Below, piece by piece: positions 25,662 to 33,543 of a stretch of DNA of 64,000 bases. A program made the position numbers and the translations under genes. The DNA lies in NCBI GenBank assembly GCA_027920525.1, contig CP115858.1:3658001-3722000 (forward strand), written 5' to 3'. The notes under the pieces were generated by a model. The model was not told the origin of the DNA. It saw only the letters and a list, made by a program, of their open reading frames with translations, and searched no databases. Numbering within the stretch: the stretch's first letter is position 1; each line of letters starts with the position of its first letter. The DNA is from Chryseobacterium daecheongense. GTDB lineage: Bacteria; Bacteroidota; Bacteroidia; Flavobacteriales; Weeksellaceae.

Positions 25662-26174
25662 ATGAAAAATATATTTTTAACTGCAGTGGCAGCTTCTGTT
25701 GCCCTTGTTAGTTGTGGAACAGTACAGTCATTGGTTCAGAATACGTTTCCTTATACGGCTAATGTATTAGTATCCACAGGAGTGCCTGCCGATAAAGAGG
25801 TGTCTTCTACGGCTACTGCTTCTAATGTACAGACTTGGTTTGGTGGGAATAATAATGCTAAAATAAAGGATGTGAGATTGGCAGATGCAAAAATCTCTGT
25901 GGTTTCTCCTTCTGGTGGCAACTTAAGTGCTTTTAAAAACATTAAAGTTTATATTTCTTCAAATGGTACGGGTGAAAGACTTGTTGCATCAAGATCCAAC
26001 ATCTCTTCAAATAGTTCCAGCTTAAACCTCGATCTTAATAATAATGGATTTTTGGATGAGGTCGTAAAGAGCAACGGACTTACAGTAAGAACAGTTTATG
26101 AACTGAAAAATCAGACAAGTTCAGATATGAACTTAAAAGTAGCATTGAATTTCAGCAGTATACCTGCGAATTAG
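25662..26174 (+). CDS. Secreted or lipid-anchored beta-rich protein
   Basis: A 170-aa product with signal sequence and lipobox (AASVALVSCGTVQ, Cys at 19). The mature part is Ser/Thr/Asn-rich with alternating polar beta segments (SNSSSLNLDLNNNGFLDEVV, MNLKVALNFSSIPAN). No family was recognised. A near-consensus -7 (TAATTTTTG) lies about 25 nt upstream. It is monocistronic with its own terminator. Confidence 0.75.
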   Translation: MKNIFLTAVAASVALVSCGTVQSLVQNTFPYTANVLVSTGVPADKEVSSTATASNVQTWFGGNNNAKIKDVRLADAKISVVSPSGGNLSAFKNIKVYISSNGTGERLVASRSNISSNSSSLNLDLNNNGFLDEVVKSNGLTVRTVYELKNQTSSDMNLKVALNFSSIPAN

Positions 26175-26197
26175 TTTTTATAAAAGTTTATTAGGAA

Positions 26198-26232
26198 AAA
26201 GGTCTTTCAAATTTTGAAGGACCTTTTTTATT
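26198..26232 (+). terminator. Terminator after the secreted beta-rich protein
   Basis: AAAGGTCTTTCAA (26198-26210) pairs with TTGAAGGACCTTT (26214-26226, one G-T wobble), continuing into TTTT. Confidence 0.85.
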
Positions 26233-26271
26233 TGGGATTAAATATAATTTAATGTATTGATATAAAGTGTC

Positions 26272-26721
26272 TTACATTTTTGTTTGGCTATCCATTACAA
26301 TAGTGACAGGACCATCATTAACTAAAGAAACCTTCATGTCTGCACCAAAAATTCCGGATTCTGTTTTTAGTCCTGATTTTGCAATTTCTTCTTTGAAATA
26401 ATCAAAAAGGGGAATTGCTTTATCGGGTTTTGCTGCCTTAATAAAGGATGGACGATTTCCCTTTTTATAATCAGCTATCAACGTAAACTGGCTGATACAA
26501 AGGATTTCTCCTGAAATATCTTTTAATGAAAGATTGAGCTTATCATCTTCATCAGCAAAAACTCTAAGGTTCAATATTTTTTGTACGAGCCAATCTGCAT
26601 CTGCTTTCTCATCATTTTCATCAATTCCAATGAGTAGCATAAAGCCACTATTGATCTCGCCGACGATTTTCTCTTCTACTTTTACATGAGCTTCTGAAAC
26701 TCTCTGTATTACAACTTTCAT
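26272..26721 (-). CDS. dtd: D-aminoacyl-tRNA deacylase
   Basis: Removes D-amino acids mischarged onto tRNAs. The 149-aa protein begins MKVVIQRVSEAHVKVEE and carries SQFTLIADYKKGNRPSF, the SQFTL motif of DTD, and the C-terminal GPVTIVMD with the cross-subunit Gly-Pro motif. The length is standard. It starts 3 nt after the stop of the upstream Rieske-like lipoprotein gene on the same strand, so the two share a transcript. Confidence 0.95.
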   Translation of the reverse strand: MKVVIQRVSEAHVKVEEKIVGEINSGFMLLIGIDENDEKADADWLVQKILNLRVFADEDDKLNLSLKDISGEILCISQFTLIADYKKGNRPSFIKAAKPDKAIPLFDYFKEEIAKSGLKTESGIFGADMKVSLVNDGPVTIVMDSQTKM

Positions 26722-26724
26722 AAA

Positions 26725-27177
26725 TTAATAATAAACATTTAATACTCTGGTATTGGGATTATAATTGTAAGGATAAGTTTTCGGAGGTACATTTGTTCCT
26801 GACGAAGGTTGGCCGGTAAGTAAAATCCATTTAGCGTTATCCTTTGGACAAATGATACTAATATTGTCTTTTACTTCAAGTGTAGTATCATTATCAGGGC
26901 ATATATGAGGTGCATTTCTATCAAATACCATAAACTGATTATCTGATCTACGGACAATAATTAAACCCCGTGTTCCTGATTGTTGCTCATCCACATAGAT
27001 CCATCCACCTACATAGTTCAAATTATTATATGCAGCTAAATTAAGGTTCAAGGTTACGTTAATTGGAGTATTGGGAAAGCAGCTTACCGTGTCTTCTCGA
27101 CTTCCGCAAGAATTAACAGATATATTGCTGATTATCAGTAAAGTGGAAAAGAATAAGATTGAAAAAGTTTTTTTCAT
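26725..27177 (-). CDS. Rieske-fold-like lipoprotein lacking the iron-sulfur ligands
   Basis: A 150-aa protein with signal peptide and lipobox (ISNISVNSCGS). The segment from about 85 to 150 follows the second half of a Rieske domain: FDRNAPHICPDND, IICPKDNAKWILLTGQPSSGTNVPPKTYPYNYNPNTRVLNV. In a true Rieske protein the clusters read CxH and CxxH; here the first is APHIC and the second CPKD, so two of four ligands are absent and no [2Fe-2S] centre is expected. Such proteins occur near dtd in flavobacteria; role unknown. Confidence 0.75.
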   Translation of the reverse strand: MKKTFSILFFSTLLIISNISVNSCGSREDTVSCFPNTPINVTLNLNLAAYNNLNYVGGWIYVDEQQSGTRGLIIVRRSDNQFMVFDRNAPHICPDNDTTLEVKDNISIICPKDNAKWILLTGQPSSGTNVPPKTYPYNYNPNTRVLNVYY

Positions 27178-27286
27178 TTCAATTTAAATTTTTATATATT
27201 TGTAAAAATTAAACGATTACAACACGAAAACATTGTCCGGCAAATGTCGGATTATTTTTTTATACTAAAACTAAATTTTGAAAATT

Positions 27287-27757
27287 ATGGCAAGCTATGT
27301 TACAAAGGAGGGGTTAGATAAAATGAAAGCCGAGCTTGAGCAGTTGGAAACTGTAGAAAGACCTAAAATTACTCAACAGATTGCAGAAGCTAGAGACAAA
27401 GGTGATTTGTCTGAAAATGCAGAATATGATGCGGCAAAAGAAGCTCAGGGGATGCTTGAAATGAGAATTTCTAAACTGAAAGATGTTATTTCAGGGTCTA
27501 AAATAATAGATGAAAGTCAGCTAGATACTTCAAAAGTTTCCATTTTAACAACTGTGAAACTAAAAAATAATGCAACGCAACAACAACAGATATTTACTTT
27601 AGTTCCTGATAATGAGAGCGACCTTAAAAGCGGCAAGATCTCTGTAAATACACCTATTGCAAAAGGTTTGCTAGGTAAAGTTGTGGGAGAGACCGCAGAG
27701 ATTGTTTTACCGAACGGAAATAAATTATCTTTTGAAGTACTTGAAATTACCCTATAA
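27287..27757 (+). CDS. greA: Transcription elongation factor GreA
   Basis: Rescues backtracked RNA polymerase by stimulating transcript cleavage. The 156-aa protein has the N-terminal coiled coil with the acidic tip DKGDLSENAEYDAAKEAQ (Asp-Glu catalytic pair) and the C-terminal FKBP-like domain (PIAKGLLGKVVGETAEI). The ATG at 27287 (MASYVTKEGLDKM) is the normal start; a TTG three codons earlier is ignored. A TATATTTG -7 box lies at 27195-27202. Confidence 0.96.
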   Translation: MASYVTKEGLDKMKAELEQLETVERPKITQQIAEARDKGDLSENAEYDAAKEAQGMLEMRISKLKDVISGSKIIDESQLDTSKVSILTTVKLKNNATQQQQIFTLVPDNESDLKSGKISVNTPIAKGLLGKVVGETAEIVLPNGNKLSFEVLEITL

Positions 27758-27806
27758 GGATAAATTAATACATGTATAATTCTCTGAAGTAAATTTTTTG
27801 ATGCAT

Positions 27807-28196
27807 ATGAGTACTATATTCACAAAAATCATTAATGGCGAAATTCCTTCCTACAAAATCGCAGAGGATGAAAATTTCGTTGCGTTTTTAGATGCAATGC
27901 CCTTAGTTAAAGGACATACATTAATAGTCCCTAAAAAAGAAGTGGATCTGATCTTTGATCTGGAAAGCGAGGAGTATAAAAACCTTTGGGGATTTTCACA
28001 AAAAGTTGCCAAGCAGATTAAAAAAGCAATTCCTTGTATTAGAGTAGGGATTGCAGTGGTAGGCCTGGAAGTTCCTCATGCACATATTCATTTAATACCA
28101 CTCAATACAGTGGAAGATATGAATTTTAAAAATGAGAGACTGAAATTAACGGATGAAGAGTATACCGAAATTCAAAAATCAATTATTAATTCTTAA
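27807..28196 (+). CDS. HIT-family nucleotide hydrolase
   Basis: A 129-aa protein with the histidine triad HAHIHLIPL near residues 95-103 and the N-terminal IFTKIINGEIPSYKIAEDENFVAFLD. Bacterial members hydrolyse adenosine phosphoramidates and related nucleotides. Two earlier starts (TTG 27798, ATG 27801) are in frame; the ATG at 27807 gives the typical MSTIFTKI start. It lies 49 nt after greA and is probably cotranscribed. Confidence 0.93.
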   Translation: MSTIFTKIINGEIPSYKIAEDENFVAFLDAMPLVKGHTLIVPKKEVDLIFDLESEEYKNLWGFSQKVAKQIKKAIPCIRVGIAVVGLEVPHAHIHLIPLNTVEDMNFKNERLKLTDEEYTEIQKSIINS

Positions 28197-28206
28197 AAAA
28201 TCAAGA

Positions 28207-28240
28207 AATCGTAAAAAAGAAATTTTTTACGATTTTCTTT
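28207..28240 (+). terminator. Terminator between the HIT gene and clpX
   Basis: AATCGTAAAAAA (28207-28218), loop GAAA, TTTTTTACGATT (28223-28234), then TTCTTT. Confidence 0.75.
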
Positions 28241-28263
28241 AACATATATATTATATAAATAGT

Positions 28264-29451
28264 ATGAATTCAAACCAATGTTCTTTTTGTGGCAGAAAAA
28301 GAAATGAAGTGCAGATGCTTATTTCTGGTCAGAATGGCTTTATCTGTGAAAACTGTATAGAACAAGCTCATGCGATTGTAAAAGACAGTGCTACTAAAAC
28401 TGAATTTTCACCTGCGGAAAATATAGATACGCTAAAAAAACCAAAGGAGATTAAAGAGTTCCTTAACCAATATGTGATCGGACAGGATCAGGCAAAAAAA
28501 CAACTTTCGATTGCTGTATACAATCATTATAAAAGATTGCTTCATGCACAGGATGAAAATAGAGAAGTAGAGCTTGAAAAGTCCAATATTATCATGATCG
28601 GTGAAACAGGAACCGGAAAAACTTTGCTGGCCAAGACTATAGCAAGAGAACTTAATGTTCCTTTTTGTATAGTAGATGCTACGATTTTAACCGAGGCCGG
28701 ATATGTAGGAGAAGACGTTGAAAGTATTCTTTCAAGACTTCTTATGGTTGCAGATTATGATGTGGAAAAAGCTGAAAAAGGAATTGTATTTATTGACGAA
28801 ATAGACAAGATTGCCAGAAAATCTGATAATCCAAGTATTACCAGAGATGTTTCTGGGGAAGGTGTTCAGCAGGGGCTTTTAAAATTGCTTGAGGGAAGTA
28901 TTGTAAATGTTCCACCACAAGGAGGAAGAAAACATCCGGATCAGAAATATATCCAGGTTAATACCCAAAACATACTATTTATTGCTGGTGGTGCTTTTGA
29001 TGGTATAAAGGAAATTATCGAGAGAAGAATGAACAAACAGGCAATAGGTTTCAGTGCTGAAAAGATAAATAATGTAGATGAAGATGAATATGTATTAACA
29101 AATATTAATGCAATAGATCTCCGTTCTTTCGGATTAATTCCCGAACTTTTGGGAAGATTTCCAATCATTACATACCTCGAAAAACTAACAAAAGAAACGA
29201 TGGTACGTATCATGAAAGAGCCCAAAAATTCAATCGTCAATCAGTTTATTGAGCTTTTTAAAATGGATGGCACAGAATTGGTATTTACGGATGGTGCTAT
29301 TGAAAAGATCGTGGAGGAAACCCTTGATAAAGGATTGGGAGCCAGAGGACTTAGGGGAACTACCGAAAAAGTCTTGGAAGACTACATGTTTGCAATAGGT
29401 GAGGAAAAGAAAATAGTATTAACTGAAGATAATATTATTGTTAATAAATAA
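28264..29451 (+). CDS. clpX: ClpX ATPase subunit of the ClpXP protease
   Basis: Unfolds substrates and feeds them to ClpP. The 395-aa protein has the N-terminal zinc-binding domain (CSFCGRKR ... CENC), Walker A GETGTGKTLLAK, Walker B IVFIDEIDKIARK, the pore loop motif YVGEDVE, the RKH-type loop (ERRMNKQAIGF) and the sensor-2 stretch KGLGARGLRG. Complete and normal in length. clpP is not adjacent in this window. Confidence 0.97.
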   Translation: MNSNQCSFCGRKRNEVQMLISGQNGFICENCIEQAHAIVKDSATKTEFSPAENIDTLKKPKEIKEFLNQYVIGQDQAKKQLSIAVYNHYKRLLHAQDENREVELEKSNIIMIGETGTGKTLLAKTIARELNVPFCIVDATILTEAGYVGEDVESILSRLLMVADYDVEKAEKGIVFIDEIDKIARKSDNPSITRDVSGEGVQQGLLKLLEGSIVNVPPQGGRKHPDQKYIQVNTQNILFIAGGAFDGIKEIIERRMNKQAIGFSAEKINNVDEDEYVLTNINAIDLRSFGLIPELLGRFPIITYLEKLTKETMVRIMKEPKNSIVNQFIELFKMDGTELVFTDGAIEKIVEETLDKGLGARGLRGTTEKVLEDYMFAIGEEKKIVLTEDNIIVNK

Positions 29452-29480
29452 AAATAATTTTTTTATTATGAAAAAAATCA

Positions 29481-29488
29481 TACCTTTG
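29481..29488 (+). promoter_or_regulatory. -7 box for the T9SS-type protein gene
   Basis: TACCTTTG at 29481-29488 is an exact TAnnTTTG match, 41 nt before the ATG. No TTG stands at the expected -33 position. Confidence 0.5.
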
Positions 29489-29529
29489 CGGGTGAGATTG
29501 TATTATAACACACACAAATAATTTATACA

Positions 29530-31533
29530 ATGAGAAAAAGTTTATTTGCTATAGGTCTTTTAGCAATTAGTTATTCTGTTCAGGCGCAGATATTATGTCA
29601 CGTAGACGCTAATGCTAATATGTATGTAAGTAAAGGTACCCTAGTTTATAGCGGGGGAGGTTTACAAATGAAAGCTAATGGTACTATAGAAAACCATGGA
29701 AACTTTATGGTTTCTGGTACAGCAACTGATCTTGTCAAGACGATTGATGCGTCAAATGCTGATAAGACAGAAGCAAACGGCGGAGGTAATTTTATTAACA
29801 AACTTAATGAGCCTACGGCTTATGCATCTGTTAATACCAATAGCTCTACTGCTACTCCCGTTTATACTTACGGACAATTATTCATCACAGGTATTCCACA
29901 AGCAAACATTACTGGAATTGTAGATCAGGAATTCAGACAAGTTCGTCAGGGTGATTATCAACAAATTGGGATGCCGTTCTATTTTAAAACTCCAGCTACT
30001 TTAAATGCTGAATTTGGTAAAACATTCACAACAGTAAGAAAATCAAAGAATGATATCCTGTATTGGAATAACAATACGGTACAGTTTGTTCATTTATCAC
30101 CGATCAATGGTATTTACAAGTTTGGTGATGCAGCACCTACCTATTCTTATTGGGCATTAGGTGGAGCCGGCTTAGATGTTAGTTCTATTACACGTACCGT
30201 AAAAGGGCGACCTGTGAGTGATATTGCAACAGGAGTTATTGGAACTAGTGTTACATTACAAAATGCTGGAGCTGGAATCAACTTTGGGGCAGGTGGAAAT
30301 AATCTAAATTCATTTAGAGAAAAATACAATACCTATGCATATGACCCATTCGAAATTCCTTCAGGTGGAGCATTGTGGACAGGTAATTATGCTAGAAACA
30401 TGTATCAATTTGGTAATCCATTCCTAACCAACCTTGACTTATCAAAAATTGCATATAACGAACCGGCTGCTAATGGTGACGGAGTAAACCTTAGTAATAT
30501 ATATGGTGTAGTACTTGATGTTTCCGGGGTTGTAAATAATCAAGGTGGAACAACTACCGGAGGTTATAAATCGGTTACGTTTAATGCTGGTGTTCCAACA
30601 GGGGATGTTGATTATTTGATGATCAGACCATTTGGAACTTTTACGATTAAGCTTAATAACAATAATAATACGGATGTTCTAAACTTTGGCAATCTTAGGA
30701 GGTTTAATTATTATAGCAGAGCAGCGAATACTGATTATAATGTTAATGCAAGCAGAAGTGCTGCAGGTAGCATGAGTCAAGGCACTGTAAAGCAATTAGG
30801 AATTATTGCTCTTGATGCTAATGGTGTAGAAATTGGTAAAACTTATTATGTGGTTTATCCAAATGCAACTACTGGACATTCAGCAGCTGCTAAAACACAG
30901 TATGCTGCATCAACAGCAGATGTTGTGGGTACTTTTGAAGAAAATAAGGCTGGAGGTTATGATAATGATTATACTTCAAAGTATTGGTTACGTATCAATG
31001 AAGCCAATGAAAATGATTTTAAAGGAAAAAATGTGATGTTAGCAACTTACAGTTCTAATATAAAATCTTTTAAATTTGAAATTAGAGAGAATGCTGAATT
31101 GGTAAGTAAGGGGACACACCAATTATCTTCAGGTACAGGTTTCTATTACAAAGCTCCAAACGGAGAAGTAACTGAAGCAAAACAAGGAGATATAATTCCT
31201 GCCAAAGGAACTGAGTACAGTTTATATTATGGTGCACCTGAGGCCTCAACAGCAAGAAATCTTGCAATGGATGGAGCAGCAGTGAAGCCTTCATCAAGAA
31301 CTAAAGTAGTTTATAACCCGGATATTACAAATTATATTGTAAGATTTGATCCGGATTGGAAGAAAGCAGATATTGAAGTTTATGATATGAGTGGTAAACT
31401 GGTAATCTCTAAAAAAGCAGTAAATACTTCTGCAGATTTTGTAATTGAATTAAACAATTCTATTAAAAACTCTTATGTAGTAAAAATTGTTTCAGATAAG
31501 GGAGAAACTGTTAACACTAAAATCTTAAAATAA
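29530..31533 (+). CDS. Large secreted protein with T9SS type A C-terminal sorting domain
   Basis: A 667-aa protein with a signal peptide (MRKSLFAIGLLAISYSVQAQ) and a last 70-75 residues of T9SS type A form: VVYNPDITNYIVRFD, ADIEVYDMSGKLVISKK, SYVVKIVSDKGETVNTKILK. The middle is long, Asn/Gly/Thr-rich and beta-like with no enzyme motif that I can see. It is likely exported across the outer membrane and attached or released at the surface, where it may be adhesive or structural. The next small gene starts 5 nt downstream. Confidence 0.85.
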   Translation: MRKSLFAIGLLAISYSVQAQILCHVDANANMYVSKGTLVYSGGGLQMKANGTIENHGNFMVSGTATDLVKTIDASNADKTEANGGGNFINKLNEPTAYASVNTNSSTATPVYTYGQLFITGIPQANITGIVDQEFRQVRQGDYQQIGMPFYFKTPATLNAEFGKTFTTVRKSKNDILYWNNNTVQFVHLSPINGIYKFGDAAPTYSYWALGGAGLDVSSITRTVKGRPVSDIATGVIGTSVTLQNAGAGINFGAGGNNLNSFREKYNTYAYDPFEIPSGGALWTGNYARNMYQFGNPFLTNLDLSKIAYNEPAANGDGVNLSNIYGVVLDVSGVVNNQGGTTTGGYKSVTFNAGVPTGDVDYLMIRPFGTFTIKLNNNNNTDVLNFGNLRRFNYYSRAANTDYNVNASRSAAGSMSQGTVKQLGIIALDANGVEIGKTYYVVYPNATTGHSAAAKTQYAASTADVVGTFEENKAGGYDNDYTSKYWLRINEANENDFKGKNVMLATYSSNIKSFKFEIRENAELVSKGTHQLSSGTGFYYKAPNGEVTEAKQGDIIPAKGTEYSLYYGAPEASTARNLAMDGAAVKPSSRTKVVYNPDITNYIVRFDPDWKKADIEVYDMSGKLVISKKAVNTSADFVIELNNSIKNSYVVKIVSDKGETVNTKILK

Positions 31534-31538
31534 AATAT

Positions 31539-31763
31539 ATGAAAGCTTTAAATAAACTATTATATAGTCTTTTTATTTTTGTTTTTTGTGTATTGAATGC
31601 ACAAGGAACGGGCCCTGGAGGACAACCTCCTGAGCCAGGTGGACCTCCTACTGGCCCCGGTGGAGATTCAGTGCCAATTGATATGTATATTTATTTACTA
31701 TCAATAGTCGCAGTAGCATTTATTGTATTTTTTACAAGAAAATATAAGGGTCAAAAAATATAA
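31539..31763 (+). CDS. Small Pro/Gly-rich single-span membrane protein
   Basis: A 74-aa product: signal peptide (about 1-21, ending LNAQ), a Gly/Pro-rich repeat-like stretch (GTGPGGQPPEPGGPPTGPGG), then one membrane helix (DMYIYLLSIVAVAFIVFF) and a basic tail (TRKYKGQKI). Short proteins of this build recur behind secreted proteins in Chryseobacterium-type genomes. It resembles the C-terminal anchoring signal of a PEP/LPXTG-like sorting system in layout, but without a diagnostic motif. A terminator follows. Confidence 0.75.
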   Translation: MKALNKLLYSLFIFVFCVLNAQGTGPGGQPPEPGGPPTGPGGDSVPIDMYIYLLSIVAVAFIVFFTRKYKGQKI

Positions 31764-31782
31764 AAATTTAATTAAAATATTG

Positions 31783-31815
31783 AAAACTCTCTGATTAATC
31801 AGAGAGTTTTTTTAT
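31783..31815 (+). terminator. Terminator after the small Pro/Gly-rich protein
   Basis: A 28-nt perfect palindrome (31783-31810, AAAACTCTCTGATT then its complement) runs into TTTATTTTT. Confidence 0.85.
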
Positions 31816-31824
31816 TTTTACATT

Positions 31825-33111
31825 ATGAAAAAGATATTTGTATTATCAGCAGTTTTATCTGCTTTTTCTTTACAGGCACAATTCACAATTACCGTTCAGG
31901 CACCGGCTGATTTTAAAGATCAAGATGCAATTCTATATACATTAAATGGTTCCAAAGATGTTATTTTTACAAAAGAGCAGAGTAAGAATAATGTATGGAC
32001 TTTTAAATATCCGCAGAACTATGTTGGTATGATGAAAATGTATTTTCCTACTACCAATAATACATTCAATTTCATATCAGAAAATAAGAATGTAAACATT
32101 AAATTAGATACTCAGGGTAATAAGATTAAAGATGTTATTTACCAGGATGAGTCGAATAGTTTAATGAGTAAACAACAAGAAGGTTCTCAGAAAAAAGAGC
32201 TTATATTACCGGCATTAGCACAGATTAAAGAATACTATAAAGATAATACAGATTTTGGAAAAGCTCTGAAAGCAGAAATATCAAGATTATCAGGAGGCCT
32301 TGGAGAAGTGAACTCCACGGACCATCCGTTTATTTATTACTATAATACAAACTATAGTAAATTTTTAATTAATGACCCTAATAAAAAGGTATCACAGGAA
32401 GAAATAATCAATTTTATTGATAAGTCTAATGATATGCTTGAGACATCATCATTGTTGAGACCTGTATTGGTATCTTATCTTAATTCTGGTGGAAACAGCA
32501 ATGTTGGAGCTTCTGTAGATAAATTACTTGATCGGTTAAAGGTGGAAACACCACGGGGTCAAACGGTATTATCCGAATTGATTGACATTTTTGATGTGTA
32601 TGAAATGGCTGATTTAAAGAAAAAATATCTTGATCAGGCTAAAGATCTCAAATGTACGATTACAGACAGGTTAGCATCAACGCTTAAGGCAAATGCCAAT
32701 GTACAGATTGGTGCAACTTTTCCTAATTATAAATTCCAGGCTCCGGTTAATACAAATGCCAAGTCTATTTATGATGTAAAAGCAGATAAGAAAATCATTG
32801 TTTTCTGGTCTTCCACATGCTCTCATTGTGAAACTGAATTGCCAAAACTTTTGGAGAAATATAATGATTTAAAAGCGAAGAATGTTCAGGTAATTGGGCT
32901 TTCTTTGGATGTAGATAAAGACTCTTACAATAAAAGAATTACCGCGTTTCCTTGGATTAATGATTCCGAGCTAAGAGGATGGAATAGTAGTTATAGTGAA
33001 ACTTATAATATTCATGCAACTCCGACTTATTTTATTTTAGATGCTAACAATAAGATAATCAATAAACCAGACCATGTTGCCGATGTTTTGGAGTTTTTTA
33101 AGCTAAAATAA
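31825..33111 (+). CDS. TlpA-like periplasmic thiol-disulfide oxidoreductase
   Basis: A 428-aa protein with a signal peptide (MKKIFVLSAVLSAFSLQAQ), a 270-residue N-terminal region of the kind found in Bacteroidetes TlpA-like proteins (DUF4369/DUF5106 type), and a C-terminal thioredoxin domain (about 290-428) with the redox motif WSSTCSHCE and the cis-Pro segment IHATPTYFILD. It probably reduces or isomerises disulfides in the periplasm. The tRNA-Met promoter starts immediately after its stop. Confidence 0.85.
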   Translation: MKKIFVLSAVLSAFSLQAQFTITVQAPADFKDQDAILYTLNGSKDVIFTKEQSKNNVWTFKYPQNYVGMMKMYFPTTNNTFNFISENKNVNIKLDTQGNKIKDVIYQDESNSLMSKQQEGSQKKELILPALAQIKEYYKDNTDFGKALKAEISRLSGGLGEVNSTDHPFIYYYNTNYSKFLINDPNKKVSQEEIINFIDKSNDMLETSSLLRPVLVSYLNSGGNSNVGASVDKLLDRLKVETPRGQTVLSELIDIFDVYEMADLKKKYLDQAKDLKCTITDRLASTLKANANVQIGATFPNYKFQAPVNTNAKSIYDVKADKKIIVFWSSTCSHCETELPKLLEKYNDLKAKNVQVIGLSLDVDKDSYNKRITAFPWINDSELRGWNSSYSETYNIHATPTYFILDANNKIINKPDHVADVLEFFKLK

Positions 33112-33113
33112 TT

Positions 33114-33143
33114 TTGGAGGTTTAGAAATATTTTATATATTTG
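33114..33143 (+). promoter_or_regulatory. Consensus Bacteroidetes promoter for tRNA-Met
   Basis: TTG at 33114-33116, 19 nt spacer, TATATTTG at 33136-33143: an exact TTG-N19-TAnnTTTG promoter. Transcription should start near 33150, six bases before the tRNA. Confidence 0.8.
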
Positions 33144-33155
33144 CACCACCAAAAA

Positions 33156-33229
33156 GGCGAGGTAGCTCAGTTGGTTAGAGCGCAGGATTCATAACCCTGA
33201 GGTCACGGGTTCAATTCCCGTCTTCGCTA
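33156..33229 (+). tRNA. tRNA-Met (anticodon CAT)
   Basis: A 74-nt cloverleaf: acceptor GGCGAGG / CTTCGCT, D arm GCTC-AGTTGGTTA-GAGC, anticodon loop TTCATAA, T arm ACGGG-TTCAATT-CCCGT, discriminator A. The CCA end is not encoded. The first base pair is G-U, not the C-A mismatch of initiator tRNA, and the GGG/CCC anticodon stem is missing, so it is an elongator type; CAT could also mark tRNA-Ile2. It has its own promoter and terminator. Confidence 0.95.
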
Positions 33230-33238
33230 CTATAGAAA

Positions 33239-33268
33239 GGAAAAGTAAATTATTACTTTTCCTTTTTT
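33239..33268 (+). terminator. Terminator of tRNA-Met
   Basis: GGAAAAGTAA (33239-33248), loop ATTA, TTACTTTTCC (33253-33262), then TTTTTT. Confidence 0.9.
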
Positions 33269-33493
33269 GTTTTAAAAGATGATACCCATTAATATTTATT
33301 CTCATTCTTGGTTCCGAATCTCCGTAGTTTTCTTAGAATAAATCTCAATTAAGCCGTATAAAAAGAATTTTGTAAGCGTTTATATATAAAATGTTTTTAT
33401 GAACTAGTTATGGCTAAATAACACAATTGACGTGCATATGATTATGTGATAAACATTACTATTGATATGTGATTACTATTGTAAGATTATATA

Positions 33494-33522
33494 AAAACCC
33501 ACAACTATTAGTTGTGGGTTTT
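33494..33522. terminator. Terminator at the left end of the peptide-biosynthesis locus
   Basis: A 14-bp perfect stem (33494-33507 AAAACCCACAACTA with 33509-33522) around T33508. It lies 21 nt beyond the HlyD stop on the minus strand, where it has A/T-rich flanks on both sides. The rest of 33269-33543 is AT-rich with no gene visible. Confidence 0.8.
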
Positions 33523-33543
33523 ATATATTGTGATTTGGCTCTA

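Noticed and set aside
33156..33543. Attachment site or integrase at tRNA-Met
   Set aside because: No integrase gene and no repeat of the tRNA 3' end were found in the window.
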